The notes under the pieces: generated by a model
Seen by the model: the letters and a program-made list of their open reading frames with translations, nothing else
Told to the model about the DNA's origin: nothing
Databases searched by the model: none
Source of the DNA: Chitinophaga sancti
GTDB taxonomy: Bacteria > Bacteroidota > Bacteroidia > Chitinophagales > Chitinophagaceae
Reading direction: 5' to 3'
Length of the DNA stretch: 64,000 nt
NCBI RefSeq assembly: GCF_034087045.1
Contig: NZ_CP139247.1
Span: 6,164,001 to 6,228,000 of the forward strand
Position numbers and translations under genes: made by a program
Shown here: piece by piece, positions 37,301-44,454 of the stretch
How positions within the stretch are numbered: the stretch's first letter is position 1
Layout of the letters: each line of letters opens with the position of its first letter

Positions 37301-37467
37301 TTCAGCTCACTGGTTATGCTATTATTGGCCCAGGTCTTAATTTTGTTTGAAACAGCCTTTGGGAAAAGCAAAGGCAGGATAAATAGCAATAGTAATACTC
37401 CTCCGAAAGACAAAGAAATTACTTTCAATGCTTTCCTGGAGGACTTCTTGAATCTGGCACTTAGCAT
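34393..37467 (-). CDS. AsmA-family envelope protein
   Basis: A 1024-residue protein anchored by one N-terminal membrane helix (VISLSFGGVLLLLFILPLLF) with a long periplasmic beta-rich body. It shows the AsmA N-terminal pattern (ITSELNFSKARLSFFNHFPS, then LTLTLYDFSLKG and ISKTVKINEIYLTKGNVHVQ-like strands) and the C-terminal AsmA_2 region FDGRLNLKGRVGLPPLGIWG. Such proteins are related to the TamB/VPS13 bridge family and are linked to lipid transport and outer-membrane homeostasis. The stop codon is 4 bp from the operator arm of the TetR gene. It is monocistronic as far as can be seen. Confidence 0.9.
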   Translation of the reverse strand: MLSARFKKSSRKALKVISLSFGGVLLLLFILPLLFPKAVSNKIKTWANNSITSELNFSKARLSFFNHFPSLTLTLYDFSLKGSAPFESDTLIVASEVSLGVDLSTVFSKTVKINEIYLTKGNVHVQVDTDGRPNYNIYQSTAPARATKEDTSGASLHIDRIQLEHCRIVYNDRSLALNIKANDVNYVGKGNLKSNKFDLFSHIGINSFDLSYGGVPYIQSKKLKGDLITKINTKSLDLVFEKNDLKINQLPVQFKGEFSFLRNGYEMDFRLGSGASTLAALFSALPAKYLSWMEHTDIEGDAELSASLKGKYLANANRMPDFTFKIKVREGEISSSGASSKIEKLRLDFITSLPQMNPDRLNISLDSLSFQLDKGHLNADIEVTGLNKPLVKAKMDADIDMEQWTKAIGYDKFKLQGHLMAKLTADGRYVPNISVPAFDFHATFSDGSLHFEDVKEPIKNIGFAIEAYSKDNNYSNVHLNVNKINAEALSNYIKGYVQINNALAPQIDANLTGLLHMEEIKKFYPIDGIDLQGDVNVNILSKGAWVPAQHLFPVTTASLKMSNGAVKTKYYPHPVEKINVDAMLVDTTGNFQALKFDIKPVAFEFEGQTFHLKASVDNFNDPHYDIVANGAIDLGKIYKVLGKEGYDVDGMIKADLSLHGTQSDAMSGRYAKLNNKGSLTIKGVTVKANIFPLPFYINDGVFRFADDKMWFDKFDVHYGKSDLHLDGYLNNLIGYMTQKDQHLQGALDLKSHYIQVDELAAYTSNSDPADAAAGVPGVVIIPANVSLTINAAADRVNYNSIDLHRFHGQLAIDNGTLNMSNTGFNIIDAPVVMDAQYTSLSAQKAQFDFHISAKEFDIKRAYKEIRLFHDMATSASAASGIVGLEYHINGRLDEDMKVSYPSLKGEGVLTLKRIKLKGFKLLNTVSSKTGKEDIKDPSLSEVNIRSSIANNIITIERTKLRIAGMRPRFEGQVSFDGRLNLKGRVGLPPLGIWGIPFSVTGTQHNPNVKLGRNKDMDLQEGKEE

Positions 37468-37563
37468 AAAAAGGTATAGGAGCGTTAATTAGGATTCCGC
37501 TTGCGGGCGCAAAGATAGAGATTCTCCAACCTGTTTTTCAAATAATTTTAACACTCCCTGTTT

Positions 37564-38403
37564 TCAGGTAAAAATTTCCTGGAATGCTTTCATATTCGGC
37601 GTCGCAGCGCTCTTATCCAGAACTGCAAAAACGACTGATTTAAAGCATTTACTGTACTTTCCTTCGTTTAATAAATAGCTACCGAAATAACGCGCGATAT
37701 CTTTGGGATCATTTCTAAACACGCCACATCCCCAGGCGCCTAATAATAAATGTTCGATATTATGATGTGCAAATACGCCCAGTAACCTGTCCATTCTGCG
37801 GAGCATGACATCCTCAGTCTGTGCTTTTTCGTGGGGGCGATTATTGAGGATCGCACCAACGTTTACAGCAGGACTGGTGATGAACGAGACAGGATAGGGA
37901 TCCGGCAGCAGTTCGCCATTATCGTTGCGGAAAACGGCTACATCCGGGCTCCAGATCATATGATCCGAGTACAGCAGCGTAGGCCTGGCCCTGTTATACT
38001 CGTACATCTCAAAATGTTTTGAGAGCGTTGCGTACAATGCTGATGACATAGCTAGACTTTCTTCCTGGGCAACGGCGCCCCCCAGAAAGCCGCCTCCGGG
38101 GTTCTTGGCGGAGGCGAAATTGAGGCAACCGATCTTCTTGTTCTGGCGGATCATAGCCGCTGCAGCATCGAGTACTGTGGTGTTAATCACTTCGAACGTA
38201 GTTACTTCGTTTGCTGCGGCGGCTTTTTGGGCTACCTCCGGCATGAGGGTGTTGAAGTCGTCAGGGGTGTACAATTTGCATTCTTCGAGCATAGTAGCAA
38301 TGGATGCTTTGATGTTGACAACCTCTTCTTTCACACGATAATAGCCCTGGTCAATGATCTGCAGGGTCTCCTGGGCCTTCTCGGCCCGTGTTGTTTTTTT
38401 CAT
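37564..38403 (-). CDS. Bacterial-type poly(ADP-ribose) glycohydrolase (TIGR02452)
   Basis: A 279-residue macrodomain-fold protein. The signature FASAKNPGGGFLGGAVAQEE (about residues 94-113) carries the GGG-x(5-8)-QEE catalytic element of microbial PARG enzymes, which remove ADP-ribose chains from proteins. YSDHMIWSPDVAVFRND and LLGAWGCGVFRNDPKDIARY are further family blocks. The ATG at 38403 overlaps the stop of the preceding acyltransferase in a TAATG arrangement, so translation is probably coupled; the in-frame start at 38430 is possible. No ADP-ribosyltransferase gene is present in the window. Confidence 0.92.
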   Translation of the reverse strand: MKKTTRAEKAQETLQIIDQGYYRVKEEVVNIKASIATMLEECKLYTPDDFNTLMPEVAQKAAAANEVTTFEVINTTVLDAAAAMIRQNKKIGCLNFASAKNPGGGFLGGAVAQEESLAMSSALYATLSKHFEMYEYNRARPTLLYSDHMIWSPDVAVFRNDNGELLPDPYPVSFITSPAVNVGAILNNRPHEKAQTEDVMLRRMDRLLGVFAHHNIEHLLLGAWGCGVFRNDPKDIARYFGSYLLNEGKYSKCFKSVVFAVLDKSAATPNMKAFQEIFT

Positions 38404-39521
38404 TATGTAATGGATTTCTTTTTCAGCCATGCCCGTACGGGTTCATCATACAGTTTGAGGCTGGCATAACCCACAAGAACGGCTACAGCAAAAGTGAGCA
38501 GTCCATAGCCGATGGCTAGTGACGGAGCTGCCTGCCTGTTGTCGTAGGCCCATGCGGTGTAAATGTAAATAAATGGGTAATGGGTGATGTAAATTGGGTA
38601 TGAGATGTCACCCAGGAATTTGCATACTTTATATTCTTTGGTGCTGTGGGTCTGCCCACCTGCGCCGAGGTAAACAATCAGCGGAAATACAAATATAATG
38701 GCCAATGCTTCGTACAGACCATTGGCCCACAGGCGTTCGGCGCCACCTATTCTTGGCATGAACAGCACTACTGCCAGCAGGAGACTTGACCACAGGAATG
38801 CATTTTTAATACGTTTCGGTTTCGTTACCCTGGCCAGTAATAAACCGCCAAAGAAGGGGAACATCATCCTGATAAATCCTATCTTGATCTGCTCAGGCGT
38901 GAGGGACCAGCCACCGACAATATCGCCTCCCTGACTGGTAACGGTATAGTACATTAATACAGCACCAGAAAGAACAACCAATGCAGCTAATAGTCCTTTT
39001 GAAAAACGTCGGATACCTAATCCGTATAAAATATTTGCGATGTACTCGTAGAATAAAGACCAGCCCGGACCATTCAGCGGATGTAATTCCTGCCAGCCAC
39101 GGATGTCCATAGACACGGGTATAGGCAGCAGGGTGAAACCTACGAGCATGGTCAACAATACCTGCCATACAGGTACCGTATGGATCTGGGGAAATAATAC
39201 AGGGGAATCACTAAAATAAAAGCAGATAGCACCGATGATCATCCCCATGATCACCATAGGCTGCAATCGTTCGAGACGACGGCGGAAGAAGTTGCCGACA
39301 GACATTTTGTGCCAGCGGTCATCGTAAGCATAGGCGATCACGTAGCCCGAAAGCAGGAAGAAGAAGTCAACGGCCAGGTATCCATGATTAATGATCTGTG
39401 TAAGATGACTAGTAGCATGGGCTTCAAAAATGTGAAAGGCGACTACAATCAAAGCAGCGACACCTCTTAATCCATCCAGAATCTGGTAATGAGGTTTGGA
39501 TGGGAGTGGATTTGCATTCAT
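38403..39521 (-). CDS. Acyltransferase family 3 membrane protein (copy 1)
   Basis: A 372-residue integral membrane O-acyltransferase with about ten helices. It starts with the family signature HYQILDGLRGVAALIVVAFH (catalytic His in the VAFH motif), followed by GYLAVDFFFLLSGYVIAYAY and the basic FFRRRLERLQP loop. These enzymes transfer acetyl or succinyl groups to sugars, lipids or exported glycans. It diverges from a paralogue at 39617-40684 with about half of the N-terminal residues identical. It is translationally coupled to the PARG gene by TAATG. Substrate unknown. Confidence 0.92.
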   Translation of the reverse strand: MNANPLPSKPHYQILDGLRGVAALIVVAFHIFEAHATSHLTQIINHGYLAVDFFFLLSGYVIAYAYDDRWHKMSVGNFFRRRLERLQPMVIMGMIIGAICFYFSDSPVLFPQIHTVPVWQVLLTMLVGFTLLPIPVSMDIRGWQELHPLNGPGWSLFYEYIANILYGLGIRRFSKGLLAALVVLSGAVLMYYTVTSQGGDIVGGWSLTPEQIKIGFIRMMFPFFGGLLLARVTKPKRIKNAFLWSSLLLAVVLFMPRIGGAERLWANGLYEALAIIFVFPLIVYLGAGGQTHSTKEYKVCKFLGDISYPIYITHYPFIYIYTAWAYDNRQAAPSLAIGYGLLTFAVAVLVGYASLKLYDEPVRAWLKKKSIT

Positions 39522-39616
39522 AACGGTATTAGATAAAAGTAGGGGGAAAGGTAGTAAAAACAGTTTGAAAATTTACTATTTGTAATTCTAAATACGGATG
39601 ACTATTTTGGGTAAAT

Positions 39617-40684
39617 ATGAAAGGGGACTTACAATCAAAGCAGCATTACGAAATCCTGGATGGCCTGAGGGGTGTTGCGGCTATTGCCGTGGTGACGTTT
39701 CATTTTATGGAGATCGTCTTTTCGGATTATAGCAAAAACTTTATCGGGCATGGGTTCCTGGCAGTAGATTTTTTCTTTTGCCTGAGTGGGTTTGTGATTG
39801 CATATGCGTATGATAGTCGTATAGGTCGGATTGGGTTGAAGGAGTTTTTTACGGCGAGGATCATACGTTTACACCCTTTGGTGGTATTGGGTTCCATATT
39901 GGGACTGTTTGGTTTTCTCTGGGATCCGTTTGTAGCTCCGCCCGCTGGGTATGGATTTGGGAAGGTGGCGCTGCTTTTTGTCACTTCTATACTAATGATT
40001 CCTTATCCGGTGGTGGCAGAGCGGTGGTTTAACCTGTTCAATCTGAATGCCCCATCATGGTCATTGTTTTGGGAGTATGTAGCGAATATAGTGTATGGGG
40101 TGGTGTTGTGGAAATTGAACAGGCGGGTGTTGTCAGGCTTGCTGGTCATAGCTGCCGTGGGAATATTGTATGTGAGTCATAGTGCCGGTAACCTGATGGA
40201 GGGATGGAGTGGCGGTACTTTCTGGCAGGGAGGTGCGAGGATTGCATATAGTTTTCTGGCGGGGATGCTGGTATTCAGGTATCAACTGATATTTCGGAAT
40301 AAATTAGGATTTTTAGGGTTGTCAGTGATGTTACTGGCGGCATTGATGATGCCGTATACAAGTTTTAACTGGCTGGCAGAGGCGTTGGTAGTGATAGTGT
40401 ATTTCCCGCTTTTAATAGCATTGGGGGCAAGTGCGGGTATGCATGTCGCAACGAAGGCGATTTGTAATTTTTCAGGGAAGATCTCCTATCCTTTGTATAT
40501 GACGCATTATATGGTAATGTTTGCATTTGCGAATTATTTGAACCAGTATAAGCCGGGTACAACGCAGCTGACGTGGATCATTGTGATTGGATTGGTGGTG
40601 TTGGTAGGGTTTGCGTGGTTAGCGATGGTATTGTATGATATGCCTGTGAGAAAATACTTAACTAAAATACGAAATGATTCGTAG
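39617..40684 (+). CDS. Acyltransferase family 3 membrane protein (copy 2)
   Basis: A 355-residue paralogue of the divergent neighbour, with HYEILDGLRGVAAIAVVTFH, GFLAVDFFFCLSGFVIAYAY and FNLFNLNAPSWSLFWEYVAN matching the corresponding blocks in copy 1. About ten membrane helices are expected. The two genes are separated by a 95-bp spacer that must contain both promoters. An inverted duplication of one ancestral gene is the simplest explanation, with subsequent divergence. The acyl acceptor is unknown. Confidence 0.92.
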   Translation: MKGDLQSKQHYEILDGLRGVAAIAVVTFHFMEIVFSDYSKNFIGHGFLAVDFFFCLSGFVIAYAYDSRIGRIGLKEFFTARIIRLHPLVVLGSILGLFGFLWDPFVAPPAGYGFGKVALLFVTSILMIPYPVVAERWFNLFNLNAPSWSLFWEYVANIVYGVVLWKLNRRVLSGLLVIAAVGILYVSHSAGNLMEGWSGGTFWQGGARIAYSFLAGMLVFRYQLIFRNKLGFLGLSVMLLAALMMPYTSFNWLAEALVVIVYFPLLIALGASAGMHVATKAICNFSGKISYPLYMTHYMVMFAFANYLNQYKPGTTQLTWIIVIGLVVLVGFAWLAMVLYDMPVRKYLTKIRNDS

Positions 40685-40743
40685 CTTAGTTTTTATAACT
40701 ATTTGATTTATTCCATCCTGATAATAAAGAAGCGGCGGCACAG

Positions 40744-42273
40744 CTAAAATGAATAAGAGTAATTCATAGTGCCGGTATATTCTCTTACAGCGTCTTTTTG
40801 CAAATAGAGTAACGAACTACTTATATTATGTTTCTTCCCTTTTGGCGTGTAACCTAGTGTCAATCCGGTATTAAACAGATCGGTTTGTGTACTTGCCACT
40901 TTTGTTCTATTATAGGTTGTTACTAATGCGACTTTACATGTTTTATTAAAGAATTGCTTACTGATATTTAGATTGGGGCCGAAGAATTCGGTATTGAATC
41001 CTGCGGAGGTATTGTAGTAATAGTTGAAGGCAGTAGTAAGAGACATGTCCTGTTTTTTGAGGAGGTAGGTATAACTCAGATTACTTGTGAAAAAACTGCT
41101 CAGGTTATCATTGGCATCGCTTTTGTCGCTGGCATGCTGGAATGAAGTATTGAGGGTAATGGCGCTGTTGTTTATCCTGTACATGAGCATACCGTTGTAG
41201 GTAGTATTTAACTGGTAATAGTCAAGTGTATCTAGTGGATTGGTAAAGTAAGGATCGGCTAGCGGGCGCACGCGGGTAAACGTATTGAAGTTGGAGTAGT
41301 TTGCTGACATGGTCCAATGATCATTGGGGGTGATGGCGGTGTTGATATTGGCTACCCAGCGGCGGGTATCACTCATTTTTTGATGGTTGAGGTTATTGAC
41401 TTGCAGACCGGCGTTGCCGGACAGGGTTATTTTCCCTTTCCAAAACTGTAAGGTGGGGGCGATAGTAATATTACGCATATCGTTTACTACTGTATAAGCG
41501 CCTAAGGTGGTGTAATCAGGTGCCACCCGTTCATAGCGAAGTTGAATAGAATAGGTATTGGCAGTATATCCTAAGCCTGCCTGAATGGCATCATAATACA
41601 GGTTATTAAGGAGGGAGATGGAATATTCTGCATCAGCAAAAATGCGTTTGGTAATATGTTGTTTTATGGCGAATGCGGCGGTTTGATTTTTTGTAGTGGC
41701 ATTTGCAGCAGTAGCATCATGAGCTGAATCATCATGGGCTGTAGCATGTTGGGGGATACCATCCTTTGCTGTAAATAACGCTATACTATAACTATTTCCA
41801 TTGTTTTCATAGCCTAGTTTCGTTCCATATCCTTTTCTGTTCAGGGATTTTTCCAGTGTACCATACATGGCTGCTATGCGCCATTTGCCGGGAGTGAGCT
41901 CCACTCCTGCCCCATTGAATACGTGGCCGGCCAATGTGTAATTGGAGAATTGCATACTGGTAGTGCCGAGGTACAATTTTGCCCATTTGTAGGAGGGGGC
42001 AAAACGATATTGATTAAAAGGTTGGGAATATTGAGTGCCCTGGTTGCTATAGCTGAATGAAAAAGGCATGGCATAGCCGAAGAGGTGTATATTGATATTA
42101 CCATTCATGTACCAGGCGAGTGGGTCACGGCGTTGATTCATGCCAAAGGCTTTATATTTGGTTGTACTGGTATTGATACTGCCATTCATGGTAATGCCTT
42201 TTTTTACGCCTAGCTGGTCGATGGCCTGGGCGGATGCTTGTTGAATAAACAGGATGTAGATTAGGTACTTCAT
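40744..42273 (-). CDS. Predicted outer-membrane beta-barrel protein, unknown function
   Basis: A 509-residue protein with a signal peptide (MKYLIYILFIQQASAQ) and alternating beta strands rich in aromatic residues throughout, ending TGTMNYSYSF with a terminal Phe as in outer-membrane barrels. There is no plug domain and no family motif that I recognise. It is the last gene of a three-gene set reading from 48714. The start at 42273 gives a normal signal peptide. The in-frame ATG at 42297 adds MRKIIHYP, which is a copy of the MSKVVEVI repeat encoded at the end of the upstream gene. Confidence 0.7.
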   Translation of the reverse strand: MKYLIYILFIQQASAQAIDQLGVKKGITMNGSINTSTTKYKAFGMNQRRDPLAWYMNGNINIHLFGYAMPFSFSYSNQGTQYSQPFNQYRFAPSYKWAKLYLGTTSMQFSNYTLAGHVFNGAGVELTPGKWRIAAMYGTLEKSLNRKGYGTKLGYENNGNSYSIALFTAKDGIPQHATAHDDSAHDATAANATTKNQTAAFAIKQHITKRIFADAEYSISLLNNLYYDAIQAGLGYTANTYSIQLRYERVAPDYTTLGAYTVVNDMRNITIAPTLQFWKGKITLSGNAGLQVNNLNHQKMSDTRRWVANINTAITPNDHWTMSANYSNFNTFTRVRPLADPYFTNPLDTLDYYQLNTTYNGMLMYRINNSAITLNTSFQHASDKSDANDNLSSFFTSNLSYTYLLKKQDMSLTTAFNYYYNTSAGFNTEFFGPNLNISKQFFNKTCKVALVTTYNRTKVASTQTDLFNTGLTLGYTPKGKKHNISSSLLYLQKDAVREYTGTMNYSYSF

Positions 42274-42276
42274 AGG

Positions 42277-42513
42277 ATAATGGATTATTTTGCGCATGAT
42301 GGATTAATGGATTACTTCGAATACTTGGGAATAGCGGATTAATAAATCACTTGGATTATTTTGTTCATCGCGATAAATTAATCACTTCGATCATTTTTCC
42401 CATGGCGGATTAATAAATCACTTGGATCACTTTGCTGATCTCGGATAATTAATCCCTTCGATCATTTTCCCCATGGCGATTTAATAAATCACTTCGACCA
42501 CTTTGCTCATCGC
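42277..42513 (-). repeat. Degenerate tandem copies of the FN3 gene 3' end
   Basis: Units of 34-36 bp at 42301-42336, 42337-42371, 42372-42407, 42408-42443, 42444-42477 and 42478-42513, plus a partial one at 42277-42300, share GATTAATAAATCACTTCGAT...CATGGCG. The 42478-42513 unit is the last codons and stop of the FN3 gene (MSKVVEVIY-stop). Spacer units still read MGKMIEGINY, ISKVIQVIY-stop, MGKMIEVINL and MNKIIQVIY-stop. Alternate units are more alike, indicating a 71-bp higher-order period. Confidence 0.88.
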
Positions 42514-44448
42514 AGATTTTATATCCCCACGAAGCACAGCGGTAATTTTATATTTGTATACATTTCCAAGGAAGAGCATATTGTCTATAAATTCAGTTTT
42601 AGTACCATCTTGTGTAGTATACAGGGTAAACAAATCATTATTCTTAGCGCGGTAAATGCGGTATTGCTTTACATTTTCGGCATTATATTGCCAGTGTAGT
42701 TTAATTGCCTTGTTTTGTTTACTGGCGCTCCATGTTTTGACAGCTGGACGGATACCTGTTTCAAACCAGACGTCGCCGCTGGTTTCAATAGCGTTATTTC
42801 CTGAATCATCATACACTGCTATTTGGTAGAAGTAGGTATTGCCTTGTTGTAAGGCAGCATCTTTTAAAGATATTTTTAGATGGGAGGTATCCCAGATAGC
42901 GAGTTGCTGGCGAAGGCTATCTTTTGTATTGATCCGGTAAAGGGTATATCGCACTGCGTCTTCGCTGGAGCTGTTATTCCATTCTAATATAATAGCAGTA
43001 TCGGTACTGAAGACTTTTGTAAATAAAGCAGGTGATGGAGCGATTGTATCTGGTCGTTTTAATTGTATTGATAAGGAATAAGGAGAAGTATTATAATTTT
43101 TATCTACGGCAATGACTGTATAGTAGATGCTGCTGCTGAGGGTATGTAGGGTAATGGTATCGGTGAATGAGGGTGTATTAATCACTTTACCCGCAACTTC
43201 CACAAATTCTTCTTTTAGGCTATTGGCACGAAATACCCTGTAACCCAGTAAATCAGCTTCTGTATTCCCATTCCATTGGAGGAACACAATGCCTGCAGAA
43301 TCTACTACTCCTTTTACACCTGTAGGTGTGGCTGGTGGAATAGTGTCGATTAATTGTGCGAAGTAAGGGAAAGAATAAATAGCCTTGCCTTGTTTGGTAA
43401 TTCCTTTAATTCGATAATAGTTTGTAGCACCAGGTTTTAAATCCGTATAAGAATAGGCTATACCTTTCAGGGTAGCAATAGCAATAAACGGTCCTTTACT
43501 ATTGTTAGCTCTTATAATTATGATCTTTGATAACTGATCTGGAAGATTACCAGGCAGGAGCCAGCGTATTTGTATTCGTTGATTATTCTGAATGATGATC
43601 GTATCGAGTTGAGGTCTGTCATCAACTGTTGGCATGCCCATGCCATATACTGTTTCTGAGTAAGGGCCGTACTCGCCGAATGCCGTGATGCCTTTTACCT
43701 TGTAGGAATATTTATGATCATTTTCTGGCAGGGTATCTTTAAAATGAGGTGAGACCACGGGGAGGTCCGAAATCTTTTGGAAGTTTTTCCCATCAGTGGC
43801 ACGCTCTACGATGTAGGCAGAATACGCGTCTTTCCGCCATGCTAAGGCGGCAATTGAATCAGTACAAATGATAGTAAGTTCACGGGGTCTGGCCAGTAAG
43901 GTAGGCACAGCCACTACCACAGCAGTGTCAATGAGCATGTTTTTGGGTTGCTGTGCTAATGATATTCGGTATATATAGCGGTTGCCTGCTTTGATGTCAG
44001 AATCTTCAAAATACAATCCGGCACTTTTGGCTGCCAGTGGAGATAAGTCACAGGATAACAAAGCCATGGACATCCGCCATTCATTTCTATTTTGGGCTTC
44101 ATAAAATGCGCCAAAGCCGTCTTGTTCAGGTGTTGGGTGGTCTCCGTAAATGACTTCAGCTACAATGGCGACACGCTCATCAATGGTATCCATTTGGGAA
44201 AGTGGATAGGGTTTGATAGGTTGTGGAGTCACTAGGGTGGGCTTGTTATGATCAGCATTGTTTTCACCAATGATAAAGCGGTCTATATTATAACCATATT
44301 TGATCCCCATTTCCCAACCAATAATACTGGATGGTGCCCAACGCAACCTGATCAGACCGGGTTTTACATCTGCCATGGCGGCGATATGGTGGTCCTGCCC
44401 TATTGCCCACTGGCTATAGAACAGCAAAAAAAATAAGATACGGTACAT
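42481..44448 (-). CDS. Exported multi-FN3-domain protein, unknown function
   Basis: A 655-residue exported protein. A signal peptide, MYRILFFLLFYSQWAIG, is followed by an unclassified domain (residues 20-185) and then about five fibronectin type III-like beta-sandwich domains. The recurring pattern is 'P-x-V-K-x-W-x-A...I-x-L-x-W...Y-x-I-Y-R-A' (for example GVKGVVDSAGIVFLQWNGN and NKAIKLHWQYNAENVKQYRI). No enzymatic motif or type IX sorting domain is visible. It lies 6 bp after the 1419-residue protein gene, so the two are co-transcribed and probably work together at the cell surface. Its last 12 codons are repeated six times downstream. Confidence 0.82.
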   Translation of the reverse strand: MYRILFFLLFYSQWAIGQDHHIAAMADVKPGLIRLRWAPSSIIGWEMGIKYGYNIDRFIIGENNADHNKPTLVTPQPIKPYPLSQMDTIDERVAIVAEVIYGDHPTPEQDGFGAFYEAQNRNEWRMSMALLSCDLSPLAAKSAGLYFEDSDIKAGNRYIYRISLAQQPKNMLIDTAVVVAVPTLLARPRELTIICTDSIAALAWRKDAYSAYIVERATDGKNFQKISDLPVVSPHFKDTLPENDHKYSYKVKGITAFGEYGPYSETVYGMGMPTVDDRPQLDTIIIQNNQRIQIRWLLPGNLPDQLSKIIIIRANNSKGPFIAIATLKGIAYSYTDLKPGATNYYRIKGITKQGKAIYSFPYFAQLIDTIPPATPTGVKGVVDSAGIVFLQWNGNTEADLLGYRVFRANSLKEEFVEVAGKVINTPSFTDTITLHTLSSSIYYTVIAVDKNYNTSPYSLSIQLKRPDTIAPSPALFTKVFSTDTAIILEWNNSSSEDAVRYTLYRINTKDSLRQQLAIWDTSHLKISLKDAALQQGNTYFYQIAVYDDSGNNAIETSGDVWFETGIRPAVKTWSASKQNKAIKLHWQYNAENVKQYRIYRAKNNDLFTLYTTQDGTKTEFIDNMLFLGNVYKYKITAVLRGDIKSAMSKVVEVIY

Positions 44449-44454
44449 GGAATA

